From: Pseudomonas neuropathica
GTDB lineage: Bacteria; Pseudomonadota; Gammaproteobacteria; Pseudomonadales; Pseudomonadaceae
Assembly (NCBI RefSeq): GCF_015461835.1
Contig: NZ_JACOPX010000012.1
Span: forward strand, 131,768 to 195,767
Length of the DNA stretch: 64,000 bases
Direction: 5' to 3'
Part shown: positions 33,893-44,835 of the stretch, piece after piece
Numbering within the stretch: the stretch's first letter is position 1
How the letters are laid out: each line of letters opens with the position of its first letter
Made by a program: the position numbers and the translations under genes
Notes under the pieces: generated by a model
Seen by the model: the letters and a program-made list of their open reading frames with translations, nothing else
Database searches by the model: none
Told to the model about the DNA's origin: nothing

Positions 33893-34168
33893 CTAGTTGT
33901 ACGCCGACTGCGCTGGACTCTGCTTGGCCACTTCAAGCAAGTCGCAACTGTCCTGTACCAGTAAATAAAGGGCGTTGACGATGTTGGGAATATCCTTCAC
34001 GTCAGCCTGTTTGAAACATAAGCAGTAGAGCGTTTCCAGCAAATCACCGGCCGCACGTAAACGCTGATCGGCGGCATTGATCAAGTCAGTCTGACTGGAG
34101 TGGCTGTCGATAAGCAGTACCGGGTTTTCGCTGTAGCAAGTCTTGAGTGGGCGATAGCGGTTGATCAT
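33893..34168 (-). CDS. Short protein, paralogue B of a local pair
   Basis: The 91-residue protein is a close relative of the product of 33049-33354 over most of its length, from RYRPLKTCYSENPVLLID to DLLEVAKQ. The shared cysteines (YCLCFKQ against YCLNFKQ) are only partly conserved. It lacks the first ~10 residues of paralogue A (MKTWNQFLTE). Ribosome site is weak. Function unknown. The upstream stretch has a hairpin of GCCGGTGC and GCGCCGGC near 34204-34234 and a TATAGT hexamer in the right direction for a promoter. Confidence 0.65.
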   Translation of the reverse strand: MINRYRPLKTCYSENPVLLIDSHSSQTDLINAADQRLRAAGDLLETLYCLCFKQADVKDIPNIVNALYLLVQDSCDLLEVAKQSPAQSAYN

Positions 34169-34285
34169 GGTGAGGCGTGTCCTGTGCGAAAGCGCTGGGG
34201 CGGGCCGGTGCAGTGTTTGCAGCCGCGCCGGCCACTATAGAAGGGCGTTTCTCTGTGGGACAAGACAGCCGCAATGGACAGTATT

Positions 34286-34433
34286 CGTAGGGGTTTTTCC
34301 GTGTTTTGAGGAAATGCCCTACGTGTTTTCGCAGCTTTTTCAGGCCAAAACCCTTAGACGTAATAATTCCTACGTGATTGTCAGGCGATTCGCGGTAAAC
34401 CGCTGTATCGTGCGCGCCAGAATCTGTAGGGCG
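34286..34433. promoter_or_regulatory. Cluster of four CTACG/CGTAG motifs
   Basis: CGTAGGGG (34286), CCCTACGTG (34317), TCCTACGTG (34368) and TGTAGGGCG (34425) lie within 150 bases of a 300-base gap between paralogue B and a secreted-protein gene. Alternating orientation suggests binding sites for a dimeric regulator. No regulator is named. Confidence 0.4.
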
Positions 34434-34471
34434 TTTCCAAACGTCTGACACGCGCTTAAAGGGAATTAGGT

Positions 34472-34975
34472 ATGCACTGGCTACGAATGGCCGCAATTTT
34501 ATTGCTCGGGCTGGGCACTTGCCGTTTGGCGATGGCCTCTGACATTGGCAATGCATGGGTGCTGGACCGTCTCGATCGCACCGATTGGCCGGAGGCACTG
34601 ATCAGCCAGGCGAGCATGGACACGGCGTCGCGCGGTGAGGTGTTGATGTTCGCCAAAGCCCTGTTGGCCAGCGAAGCACTGGATGAAGAGGGGCTTGAGC
34701 AGCGACTCGGTGTGCCGCACGTGCAACTGAAGTCGATTCGCCATGTGCGCGACGGTCTCTGGGAGGGCTTGCTGAGCACCTATCGCAACGCCAGTCAGAA
34801 CTGTGATGAACAACTGTTCTGCCCGCGTGTGCGCAGCGTCGCTGACTTGCGTCAGTTGGCGGCAGCGTTCACCGGCGACATCAGCCCGGCCCATGCGCTG
34901 TGGGCGAGCAAGAGCCAAGGTGTGCATGAGCAGATGCTGAATGAGCAGTTGCGGGTGGCGGTGCTGCGCCCCTGA
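34472..34975 (+). CDS. Putative secreted protein of unknown function
   Basis: The 167-residue protein has a signal peptide (MHWLRMAAILLLGLGTCRLAMA, cleavage near residue 22), so it is probably periplasmic. The mature part is helical and acidic with two cysteines close together (NCDEQLFC), which may form a disulfide. No domain is recognised. Ribosome site GGGAATTAGG precedes the ATG. Four CTACG/CGTAG motifs lie just upstream and may control it. Confidence 0.75.
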   Translation: MHWLRMAAILLLGLGTCRLAMASDIGNAWVLDRLDRTDWPEALISQASMDTASRGEVLMFAKALLASEALDEEGLEQRLGVPHVQLKSIRHVRDGLWEGLLSTYRNASQNCDEQLFCPRVRSVADLRQLAAAFTGDISPAHALWASKSQGVHEQMLNEQLRVAVLRP

Positions 34976-35007
34976 ACCTTCGGTGTTGTGTTGTTCTGAC
35001 CGGCATC

Positions 35008-35031
35008 TTCGCGAGCAAGCTCGCTCCCACA
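35008..35031. repeat. Single REP sequence
   Basis: TTCGCGAGCAAGCTCGCTCC plus CACA, unpaired, in the gap before the RecQ-type helicase gene. Confidence 0.85.
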
Positions 35032-35154
35032 GGGACCGTGGGAATCAAGTAATCGCTGTATCATTCCGAATCGATTTGGCCCCGACCTTTTCTCGACTCG
35101 CTGCGATCGCCCGCTAGGCTGTTGGCATGGCAGCAGTCAATGGAGTGACAGCGA

Positions 35155-37083
35155 ATGCACAACACCCTGGAACAGGTTTTTGGTTTTCCACAGTTTCGAC
35201 CCGGGCAAGAGGCCGCGATCAGCGCGGTGCTGGCCGGGCGCTCGGCGGCGGCGATTTTCCCCACCGGTTCCGGCAAGTCGATTTGCTATCAATTGCCGGC
35301 GCTGATGCTGCCGCACCTGACATTAGTGGTCTCGCCGTTGCTGGCGTTGATGCAGGATCAACTGGCGTTTTTGCAGCGACACGGTATTTCCGCTGGCAGC
35401 ATTGATTCAGCGCAGAGCCGCGATGACGCCAATGATGTGATGGCCCGCGCCCGCTCGGGTGAATTGAAAATTCTGATGATCTCGGTGGAGCGCTTGAAAA
35501 ACGAGCGCTTCCGCAACTTTTTGCAGCAAGTACCGATCTCGTTGCTGGTGGTCGACGAGGCGCATTGCATCTCGGAATGGGGCCACAACTTCCGTCCGGA
35601 CTACCTCAAGCTGCCGGACTATCAGCGCCAGTTCAACATCCCGCAAACTTTGCTGCTGACCGCTACGGCAACACCGAAAGTCATCGCGGACATGCAGGCC
35701 AAATTCGCGATTGCTGCCGACGATGTGGTGACTACCGGTTTCTACCGGCCCAATCTCAATCTGCTGGTGGAACCGGTGCGCGGTCAGGACAAGCGTCGGC
35801 GTCTGGTGCAGTGGATGAGCGAGCGTGCCGGACAGCCGAGCATTGTCTATGTGACCTTGCAGAAAACCGCCGAACACATCGCCGAACACCTTGAGCGCAA
35901 CGGCATTCAGGCTGAGGCGTATCACGCTGGCCTAGCGCACGACAAACGCGAAGCGATCCAGAAACGCTTCATGGCCGGACAATCCAATTGCATCGTCGCG
36001 ACCATCGCGTTCGGCATGGGGATCGACAAAAGCGACATCCGCAATGTCGTGCACTTCGACCTGCCCAAATCCATCGAAAACTACAGTCAGGAAATCGGCC
36101 GCGCCGGGCGTGACGGGCAGCCGTCGGACTGCCTGGTATTGGCCAATCGCGACAGCCTCAATGTGCTGGAAAACTTCGTTTACGGTGATACCCCGGAGCG
36201 CGACGGCATTCGCTATGTGCTCGACGAACTGAAGGCCTCGGTGCCGGAAGGGCAGTGGGAGTTTTTGCTCGGGCCATTGGCGGATCAAAGCAACATTCGT
36301 GCACTGCCGCTGAAGACCTTGCTGGTGCAACTGGAACTGCGCGGTTTGATCGCGCCGCGCTACGCCTATTACGCCGAATACCGTTTCAAATACCTGCTGG
36401 AACCCGAAGCGCTGCTTGAGCGCTTCGAAGGTGAGCGCAGGGATTTCGTCGCCTCAATTATTCAGACCTCGCCTCGCGCGCGCACCTGGGCCACGGTGAA
36501 TTTCGAGGCGATGTATTCGCAGTATTCCGCCGAGCGCAATCGGGTGGTGAAGGCGCTGGATTACTTTCAGGAGAAGGGCTGGGTCGAGCTGGAAAGCAAG
36601 CAGATGACCGAGGTCTACAGCCTGCTGAACAGCGACTTTGACCGCGATGTCCTGAGCACTGAGCTGCATGAATATTTCACCCGGCATGAGCAGGCCGAAG
36701 TGGCGCGAATTCACGCGATGCTTGAAGTATTCGCCACCGAACGCTGCCTGGGTTATCGCCTGGCGGAGTATTTTGGTGATCACAATGCACCTCAGCAGTG
36801 TGGGCATTGTTCGGTGTGTCATGGCCAGGTGGCGCGGTTGTCGGCACCACCGGAGTTGCCAGCACTTGTGGATAAAAACTTCGCGGCGCTGTGTGGTGAT
36901 TTTATCCACAGGCATGAGCAGTACACCGGGGTGATTCCGACAGCAGAGCGGCTGACGAGGTTTCTGTGTGGGATCAGCGTGCCGTTGTTCACCAAGCTCA
37001 AGGCGCGAGCGATTCCCGGGTTTGCGGCGTTGGAGGAATATCCATACGCCGAAGTCCGCAGTTGGGCACAAGAGCACCTCTGA
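35155..37083 (+). CDS. RecQ-family ATP-dependent DNA helicase
   Basis: The 642-residue protein has a RecQ core: FPQFRPGQEAAISAVLAGRSAAAIFPTGSGKSICYQLPAL (Walker A), VVDEAHCISEWGHNFRPDY (DEAH and the aromatic-rich loop), LLLTATATP and IGRAGRDGQPSDC (motif VI). A zinc-binding set follows at ~residues 540-565 (ERCLGYRLAEYFG...QQCGHCSVC). No clear HRDC domain is seen, so it is probably not RecQ proper but a second RecQ-like helicase. It acts in DNA repair or fork processing. Confidence 0.9.
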   Translation: MHNTLEQVFGFPQFRPGQEAAISAVLAGRSAAAIFPTGSGKSICYQLPALMLPHLTLVVSPLLALMQDQLAFLQRHGISAGSIDSAQSRDDANDVMARARSGELKILMISVERLKNERFRNFLQQVPISLLVVDEAHCISEWGHNFRPDYLKLPDYQRQFNIPQTLLLTATATPKVIADMQAKFAIAADDVVTTGFYRPNLNLLVEPVRGQDKRRRLVQWMSERAGQPSIVYVTLQKTAEHIAEHLERNGIQAEAYHAGLAHDKREAIQKRFMAGQSNCIVATIAFGMGIDKSDIRNVVHFDLPKSIENYSQEIGRAGRDGQPSDCLVLANRDSLNVLENFVYGDTPERDGIRYVLDELKASVPEGQWEFLLGPLADQSNIRALPLKTLLVQLELRGLIAPRYAYYAEYRFKYLLEPEALLERFEGERRDFVASIIQTSPRARTWATVNFEAMYSQYSAERNRVVKALDYFQEKGWVELESKQMTEVYSLLNSDFDRDVLSTELHEYFTRHEQAEVARIHAMLEVFATERCLGYRLAEYFGDHNAPQQCGHCSVCHGQVARLSAPPELPALVDKNFAALCGDFIHRHEQYTGVIPTAERLTRFLCGISVPLFTKLKARAIPGFAALEEYPYAEVRSWAQEHL

Positions 37084-37087
37084 TCCT

Positions 37088-37116
37088 TGTAGGAGCAGCC
37101 TTCGGTAGCTCCTACA
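37088..37116. repeat. Short REP-like hairpin
   Basis: TGTAGGAGC and GCTCCTACA arms separated by AGCCTTCGGTA, right after the helicase stop. Confidence 0.75.
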
Positions 37117-37243
37117 TAAAGTGTCATCAGGGAAGGGGCTGTATCCATCCGCTGAATGTCGATCATCACGGTAATAAACTTCAAAAAACGTCGATGGCTG
37201 ACTAAGGTGAGACCAGTCTTTGGATCGCCAACAAGAGAACAAC

Positions 37244-38470
37244 ATGAGCCAGACAACCTTCGATATTCAGCAAGCCGCGGTGATCGGCGCGGGCACCATG
37301 GGCCGGGGCATTGTCATGTGCCTGGCCAATGCCGGCGTGACGGTGCAATGGGTGGATAACAATCCTCAGATGCTTGAACAGGCACTCGCCACTGTGGCCG
37401 AGACTTATGCACACAACGTGCGCCAGGGACGGATTGATCAGGCCGAAGCGGATGCGCGTTTGGCGCGGGTCAGTGCGGCGGCGGATTATGCGGCGATTCG
37501 CAATGTCGATCTGGTGATCGAGGCGGTGTACGAAAATCTTGAGCTGAAGCAGAAGATCTTTCGTGAACTGGATGGCTTGCTCAAGCCTGAGGCCTTGTTG
37601 GCAAGCAATACCTCGGCGCTGGACATCGATGCGATAGCCGCAGCGACAAAGCGTCCGAATCAGGTGCTGGGCCTGCATTTCTTCAGCCCGGCGCACATCA
37701 TGAAGCTGCTGGAAATCGTTCGCGGCGCACAAGCCTCTGCGACGGTGCTGGAGGCGGCGCTGGCGCTGGGCAAACGCATGGGCAAGGTCAGTGTGGTGTC
37801 GGGCAACTGCCACGGTTTTATCGGCAATCGCATGCTGCATCCCTATGTCCTGGAGGCGCGCAAGATGTTGCTTGAGGGCGCTTTTCCACAGCAGGTCGAC
37901 GCAGCGCTGCAAGGTTTCGGTTTTGCCATGGGCCCGTTTCGCATGTACGACGTGGTCGGCATCGATCTGGAATGGCGTGCACGCGAGCTGGCCGGCAAGG
38001 GCCAGGATGCGCCGCAGGTGCAGGTGGATAACCGCTTGTGCGAGCTGGGCCGGTTTGGCCAGAAGTCTGGCAACGGTTATTACCATTACGAGCCGGGCAG
38101 TCGTCAGGCGGAACACGATCCTGAGGTCGATGCGCTGGTATTGCAGGTCAGCGAGGGGCTGGGCTTTCAACGTCGCGAGATTGGCCCTGAGGAGATTCTG
38201 GAGCGCTGCCTGTTAGCGTTGGTCAATGAAGGCGCGAAGATTTTGCAGGAAGGCATTGCCGAGTCGGCGCACGACATCGATCTGGTGTATCTGAACGGCT
38301 ACGGCTTCCCGGCGGACAAGGGCGGGCCGATGGCCTGGGCGGATCAGCAAGGGCTGGCGGATATTCATTCGCGGCTGTTGGCGCTGGAGACGCGGCAGGG
38401 CGATCAGTGGAAGCCGGCGCGGTTGATTGGTGAGTTGGCGGCGCAAGGGAAGGGGTTTGCTCAGGTCTAG
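37244..38470 (+). CDS. 3-hydroxyacyl-CoA dehydrogenase
   Basis: The protein has 408 residues from the ATG at 37244. It has an N-terminal NAD-binding domain (AAVIGAGTMGRGIVMCLANAG), the catalytic SNTSALDIDAIAAATKRP and LHFFSPAHIMKLLEIV, and two C-terminal helical domains (GNCHGFIGNRMLHPY; LNGYGFPADKGGPMAWAD). It oxidises 3-hydroxyacyl-CoA to 3-ketoacyl-CoA in beta-oxidation or a related route. It lacks the enoyl-CoA hydratase half found in FadB. A thioesterase gene follows after repeat copy 4. The leader AACAAGAGAACAAC resembles the A-rich motif bound by Hfq/Crc in Pseudomonas, an inference only. Confidence 0.9.
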   Translation: MSQTTFDIQQAAVIGAGTMGRGIVMCLANAGVTVQWVDNNPQMLEQALATVAETYAHNVRQGRIDQAEADARLARVSAAADYAAIRNVDLVIEAVYENLELKQKIFRELDGLLKPEALLASNTSALDIDAIAAATKRPNQVLGLHFFSPAHIMKLLEIVRGAQASATVLEAALALGKRMGKVSVVSGNCHGFIGNRMLHPYVLEARKMLLEGAFPQQVDAALQGFGFAMGPFRMYDVVGIDLEWRARELAGKGQDAPQVQVDNRLCELGRFGQKSGNGYYHYEPGSRQAEHDPEVDALVLQVSEGLGFQRREIGPEEILERCLLALVNEGAKILQEGIAESAHDIDLVYLNGYGFPADKGGPMAWADQQGLADIHSRLLALETRQGDQWKPARLIGELAAQGKGFAQV

Positions 38471-38490
38471 TGTTGCAGTCAAAATCCTGC

Positions 38491-38649
38491 CCCCTCACCC
38501 CAGCCCTCTCCCCCAAAGGGGGCTAGGGGGAAGGGAGCCGATCTTTGTGCCTTTCGAATTTAAGTTCGACTCGATGGTTCAGGTCGGTGTATGTCGAAAG
38601 AACACCTCGGTCAGTCCCCTCTCCCTCTGGGAGAGGGCTAGGGTGAGGG
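38491..38649. repeat. Intergenic repeat with inverted ends, copy 4
   Basis: 159 bases with the same ends and middle type as copies 1 and 2. Unlike the others it lies between two genes on the same strand (hydroxyacyl-CoA dehydrogenase and thioesterase). Confidence 0.85.
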
Positions 38650-38689
38650 CAAGCAGCCTCACTGAAAAAACAAGAGAACCAGCACAACC

Positions 38690-39115
38690 ATGTCCACCCC
38701 TCAACGCGCCGACTACCCGCACTTCCAGCCCATCACCACACGCTGGCATGACAACGATGCCTACGGTCACGTCAACAACGTCACCTACTACAGCTTCTTC
38801 GATACGGCGGTGAACACCTACCTGATACAGGTCGGTGGTCTGGATATTCATGACGGTGAGGTGGTGGGATTTGTAGTCAGTTCGGCGTGCGATTACTTCG
38901 CCTCGATCGCCTTTCCGGATCTGATCGAGATCGGTCTGCGGGTCGGTAAGTTGGGCAACAGTTCAGTGCAATACGAATTGGCGGTGTTCAAGGTGGGTGA
39001 AAGCGAGGCGTGTGCGGCCGGGCGCTTCGTTCACGTATTCGTCGATCGGGCGAGTAATCAGCCGGTGCCGATTCCTGCCGAACTGCGGCAGGCACTGGAA
39101 TACCTGGTGGTGTAA
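38690..39115 (+). CDS. Hotdog-fold acyl-CoA thioesterase (4HBT family)
   Basis: The 141-residue protein has the 4-hydroxybenzoyl-CoA thioesterase signature TRWHDNDAYGHVNNVTYYSFFDTAVN, with the catalytic Asp, followed by IEIGLRVGKLGNSSVQYELAVF. It hydrolyses an acyl-CoA in the cytoplasm. It follows the hydroxyacyl-CoA dehydrogenase and may release a product of that pathway. A strong terminator follows its stop. Confidence 0.9.
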   Translation: MSTPQRADYPHFQPITTRWHDNDAYGHVNNVTYYSFFDTAVNTYLIQVGGLDIHDGEVVGFVVSSACDYFASIAFPDLIEIGLRVGKLGNSSVQYELAVFKVGESEACAAGRFVHVFVDRASNQPVPIPAELRQALEYLVV

Positions 39116-39124
39116 ACGGCAAAA

Positions 39125-39152
39125 AAAATCGCAGCCCTTGGGCTGCGATTTT
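39125..39152. terminator. Bidirectional rho-independent terminator
   Basis: AAAATCGCAGCCC and GGGCTGCGATTTT are perfect arms around TT, with A-run and T-run on either side. It lies between the convergent thioesterase and glycine-zipper genes. Confidence 0.92.
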
Positions 39153-39182
39153 GCTTTACCGGCCAGCGAGGTGTTTGAGGCC

Positions 39183-39665
39183 TCAGTCGCGATAGTATTT
39201 GTGATGTTTGCGGTGGCCGTAAGCGTGGCCGCGGCCCGGGTGACGGTCGCGGTAATAACCACGGTCACGGTCACGACCGCGATCGTAATGACGATCGTCG
39301 TCATCGCTCTTGTTGCCCATGTAGTTGCCCAGCGCGCCACCGGCGCCGCCACCTGCTGCGGAGCCGATCAGGCTGCCGGTGGTGCCGCCCATGCTGCGGC
39401 CGACCACGTTACCGCCGGCTGCGCCCAGCGCACCACCGATGGCGGCTTCGCCACGGCTGCGTTTGTCGGCGCCAACCGCGCTACCACCCGCGCCGCCCAA
39501 GGCTGCGCCGATGGTGGAACCTGTATTGCCGCCTAAGGACTGACCGACGACCGAGCCAAGAACCCCGCCCAATGCGCCGCCCACACCTGCTTCGGTGGTG
39601 CCGCCTGCGGAAGCAAAACCACTGACCAGGCCAAGGGACAACAAGAGAATCGAGGAGAACTTCAT
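39183..39665 (-). CDS. Glycine-zipper surface protein
   Basis: The 160-residue protein has a signal peptide (MKFSSILLLSLGLVSGFASA). Four or five glycine-zipper repeats follow (GGALGGVLGSVVGQSLGG, GAALGGAGGSAVG, GGALGAAGGNVVGRSMGG, GSLIGSAAGGGAGGALGNYMG). The tail is acidic then strongly basic and Tyr/His-rich (DRHPGRGHAYGHRKHHKYYRD). Such repeats pack in membranes, so it is probably anchored in or near the outer membrane. Function unknown. Related Pseudomonas proteins are annotated only as glycine-zipper domain proteins. Confidence 0.85.
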   Translation of the reverse strand: MKFSSILLLSLGLVSGFASAGGTTEAGVGGALGGVLGSVVGQSLGGNTGSTIGAALGGAGGSAVGADKRSRGEAAIGGALGAAGGNVVGRSMGGTTGSLIGSAAGGGAGGALGNYMGNKSDDDDRHYDRGRDRDRGYYRDRHPGRGHAYGHRKHHKYYRD

Positions 39666-39737
39666 AGATGAGCCTCAAAGGGATGACGGCGCCGATCCTG
39701 AGGCTGTGTAACGAGCGTGACAATCGAAATCCGACGA

Positions 39738-39765
39738 ATAACACGACTTGTATACAATTTTGCAA
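39738..39765 (-). promoter_or_regulatory. Candidate sigma-70 promoter of the glycine-zipper gene
   Basis: On the minus strand TTGCAA (39765-39760) and TGTTAT (39743-39738) are 16 bases apart, about 70 bases upstream of the gene start. Confidence 0.4.
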
Positions 39766-39823
39766 GTTGCTGTTTTATCAGCGGAACTTAACCGATTTTC
39801 GCCGGTCTTTAGCTACTTCGGAC

Positions 39824-39854
39824 AGGCCGCTTTTGTGAAAAAGCGGCCTTTTTT
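39824..39854 (+). terminator. Terminator-like hairpin with plus-strand T-run
   Basis: AGGCCGCTTTT and AAAAAGCGGCCT arms followed by TTTTT. No annotated plus-strand gene ends here, so it may end an unrecognised small transcript from 39666-39823. Confidence 0.65.
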
Positions 39855-39907
39855 GTGGGCGTTGAAAAAGTGCTAGGGCTTGGAAGCGTATTGCTTGAAC
39901 CTACGCC

Positions 39908-39972
39908 TTCGCGAGCAAGCTCACTCCCACATTTGAAATGCATTCCAATGTGGGAGCGAGCTTGCTCGCGAA
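39908..39972. repeat. REPIN: inverted pair of REP sequences
   Basis: TTCGCGAGCAAGCTCACTCC faces GGAGCGAGCTTGCTCGCGAA. It lies just past the stop of the molybdoenzyme gene. Confidence 0.9.
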
Positions 39973-39993
39973 GAGGCCGGTTCTGACTTCGCG

Positions 39994-42338
<2,345 letters not shown>

Positions 42339-42342
<4 letters not shown>

Positions 42343-43178
42343 GCTTGATTCTCCATCGCGGGGCTGTACACCCGCGGCGCACTTTTCTGCGGCAGGTGGA
42401 TGAGATTGAGGTTATGTCGACGGGCCCACTGCACGGCAAGGCCGGTGGGTGCGGAAAGGCTGACCAGGGTCTGGATGCCGCCGCGCAAAACTTTCTGGAT
42501 CAATTCGAGGCTGCAACGACTGGTGACAATCGCCAGTCCACCTGCTGTGGAAATCTTCTGGCGGATCAGCCCGCCGATCAGCTTGTCGAGGGCGTTATGC
42601 CGGCCGATGTCTTCGCGACCAAGTAGCAATTCGCCGCTGGCGTTCATGAATACCGCCGCGTGCACCGCGCCGCAATGTTGACCCAAAGGCTGAAACGCGC
42701 CGATGCGTTGGCGCAAACCGTCCAGCCATTCGATCGGTGGCAGCGCTGCGCCGGGCAACACCTTGAGATCTGGCAGCGCCTGCTCCACAGCTTCAACACC
42801 GCACAACCCGCAACCGCTGGTGCCTGCCATTTGCCGACGCTGTTGCTTGAGGTTCCAGAACGCGCGATTGGCGATGGTCACTTGCGCGTATTGCGCTGAG
42901 CCGGCCCCTGTCAGTTGCAGGTCGTAGATATCGGTGGCGTCTTCGATGATGCCGCTGCCGAGGCTGAAACCGACGATGAAGTCTTCAAGATCGGTCGGCG
43001 TCACCAGCATCACCGCCTGACTGATGCCGTTGTAGGCAATCGCCAACGCGACTTCCTCGGCGAGCGCAGTGCTGGCCGATTCCTCACGGGGTAAATCGCT
43101 GTAACTGTAGGTCTGGCTGGCGGCGGGCGCGGGCGTTTCAAGTGCAGGCGCCGCGCAGGCTGGGCGCTTGGCGTTCAT
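42339..43178 (-). CDS. fdhD: FdhD, sulfurtransferase for formate dehydrogenase
   Basis: The 279-residue protein moves sulfur from a cysteine desulfurase to the molybdenum cofactor, needed for formate dehydrogenase activity. Visible motifs are TPTDLEDFIVGFSLGSGII, the two-cysteine SGCGLCGVEAVE and the phrase EDIGRHNALDKLIG. It overlaps the downstream FdhF/YdeP gene by four bases, so its client is very probably that enzyme, which supports a formate-dehydrogenase-like function for it. Confidence 0.93.
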
Positions 43179-43270
43179 GGCATCACCGACGGTTTGATCA
43201 ACGTTAAGACTAGGCGCGGCAAGTTGTCGCGTCTAATCGCTAGTGTCGATCTATCGATAGATGCCGTCGA

Positions 43271-44158
43271 TCAAGGCGCCGTTGGCGATTTCTGATACAG
43301 CGCGAAACAGGCCTCGGCCAGCGCTGAACGCGGGGCGCCACGGCGCATGATCAAGCCCAGCGGGGCGAGGGTCTGGGCGTTTTCGATGGGTTGCAGGCGC
43401 AGGTGGTCGGTGAGTTTTTCCAGCCCGCCGTCGAGCGGCATGATCGCGCAGCAAAAGCCGCCGTGTACTGCTTGTAACAATTGATGCACGGCGTCGGTTT
43501 GCAGCAACGGTTGCGGAGTCAGCCCACGGCTGTGGAAGTTGTGGTCGATGGACTGGCGAAAATGCATGCCGCTGGTGAGCATGCCCAGCGGCAGTTCGAT
43601 CAGCGACTCCCAGCTCAATGGAGCTTCTCCGAAGGTAAAAGTGCGCTGGTCGTACAGCAGGCCCATGCGGGTTTCGTGGAATGCCAGTGATTCGAAGCGT
43701 TCGTGATCCAGTCGGTCGAGATAAGAAACCCCGATGTCGATTCGGTTGTTCGCTAGATGCTCAAGAATTTGCTCGGAGCTTAGCGCTGACATCTCAAAAC
43801 GCAGGTTCGGGTGTGCGGCATGCAGACGTTGCATCAACGGCAGCGGATCGAAACTCGACAGCGGCACCACGCCCAGTCGCAGCGTGCCGATCAGATTGCC
43901 GCGACATGCCGCTGCTTCCGCGTGCAAACCGTCATAGGCCGCCATCACCGAACGTGCCCACGCCAGCACCCGCTCGCCCGGTGCGGTGAAACCTTCGAAA
44001 CGCTGGCCGCGGTTGACCAGCGGCAGGTCGAGTTCTTCTTCGAGGCTGCGCAGGCGCATCGACAGGGTTGGCTGGGTGATGTGGCAACGCGCGGCGGCCT
44101 GGCCGAAGTGGCGGGTTTCGTCGAGGGCGATGAGGAATTTCAGCTGCTTGATGTCCAT
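43271..44158 (-). CDS. LysR-family regulator
   Basis: The 295-residue protein has an N-terminal winged helix (MDIKQLKFLIALDETRHFGQAAARCHITQPTLSMRLRSLEEEL) and a C-terminal effector domain (NLIGTLRLGVVPLSSFDPLPLM). It lies immediately upstream of fdhD on the same strand, 92 bases apart. It probably controls the fdhD-molybdoenzyme operon, though LysR proteins more often face divergent targets. A short palindrome CTATCGATAG lies in the gap at about 43251-43260. Ligand unknown. Confidence 0.9.
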   Translation of the reverse strand: MDIKQLKFLIALDETRHFGQAAARCHITQPTLSMRLRSLEEELDLPLVNRGQRFEGFTAPGERVLAWARSVMAAYDGLHAEAAACRGNLIGTLRLGVVPLSSFDPLPLMQRLHAAHPNLRFEMSALSSEQILEHLANNRIDIGVSYLDRLDHERFESLAFHETRMGLLYDQRTFTFGEAPLSWESLIELPLGMLTSGMHFRQSIDHNFHSRGLTPQPLLQTDAVHQLLQAVHGGFCCAIMPLDGGLEKLTDHLRLQPIENAQTLAPLGLIMRRGAPRSALAEACFALYQKSPTAP

Positions 44159-44294
44159 CTTCGCTCCAGGCGCTGGCGGGGGTGGGCGATTCTACCGCTT
44201 GCGCGGTGGCAGGGTCATTGGTCGGCTTGGAACCGGGTTTGTCTGTCGTGGTCTAGGCTTGGACGTCTGGAACCCAAATCAAGGAGTGTGCGCT

Positions 44295-44735
44295 ATGAGT
44301 CTTTTGAGCTTTGTGAAAGAAGCCGGTGAGAAGCTGATCGATCTGCTGACCCCGGGTAACGCCAATGCCAGTGAGCAGTTGAAGGAACACATCAGCAAGG
44401 TCGGTCTGGGCAATCCGAATGTGCAGGCGACGGTGGATGGCGACAAAGTGACTGTCACCGGTGAAGTCGCGAGTCAGGAAGAGAAAGAGAAGATTTTGCT
44501 GGCGGTGGGCAATATTGCCGGCGTTGGCAGCGTTGATGATCAGATCACGGTGACTGGTCCGGTGGTGGCGGCAGCAAAGTTTGTCGTGGTGAATAAAGGC
44601 GACACCCTCAGTGCGATTTCCCTCGCCGTGTATGGCAATGCTAACCAGTACAACAAGATCTTTGAGGCCAACAAGCCGATGCTCAAGGATGTGAACAAAA
44701 TCTATCCGGGGCAGACCCTGCGTATTCCTGAGTAA
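44295..44735 (+). CDS. BON-LysM potassium-binding protein (Kbp/YgaU family)
   Basis: The protein has 146 residues from the ATG at 44295 behind AAGGAG. The longer in-frame ORF reads through the LysR promoter region. A BON domain spans ~residues 25-88 (QATVDGDKVTVTGEVASQEEKEKILLAVGNIAGVGSVDDQI) and a LysM domain ~95-146 (KFVVVNKGDTLSAISLAVYGNANQYNKIFEANKPML). No signal peptide is present. E. coli Kbp of the same layout binds potassium in the cytoplasm and stabilises growth at high K+; the same role is inferred. Confidence 0.9.
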   Translation: MSLLSFVKEAGEKLIDLLTPGNANASEQLKEHISKVGLGNPNVQATVDGDKVTVTGEVASQEEKEKILLAVGNIAGVGSVDDQITVTGPVVAAAKFVVVNKGDTLSAISLAVYGNANQYNKIFEANKPMLKDVNKIYPGQTLRIPE

Positions 44736-44746
44736 CACAAAACACC

Positions 44747-44831
44747 TGTAGGAGCTGCCGCAGGCTGCGATCTTTTGACTTTGATTTTTAAAAACCAGAT
44801 CAAAAGATCGCAGCCTTCGGCAGCTCCTACA
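44747..44831. repeat. REPIN of the GTAGGAGCTGCCG type
   Basis: TGTAGGAGCTGCCGCAGGCT faces its near reverse complement around an AT-rich loop. It lies between the convergent BON-LysM and yrfG genes. Confidence 0.9.
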
Positions 44832-44835
44832 AAGA

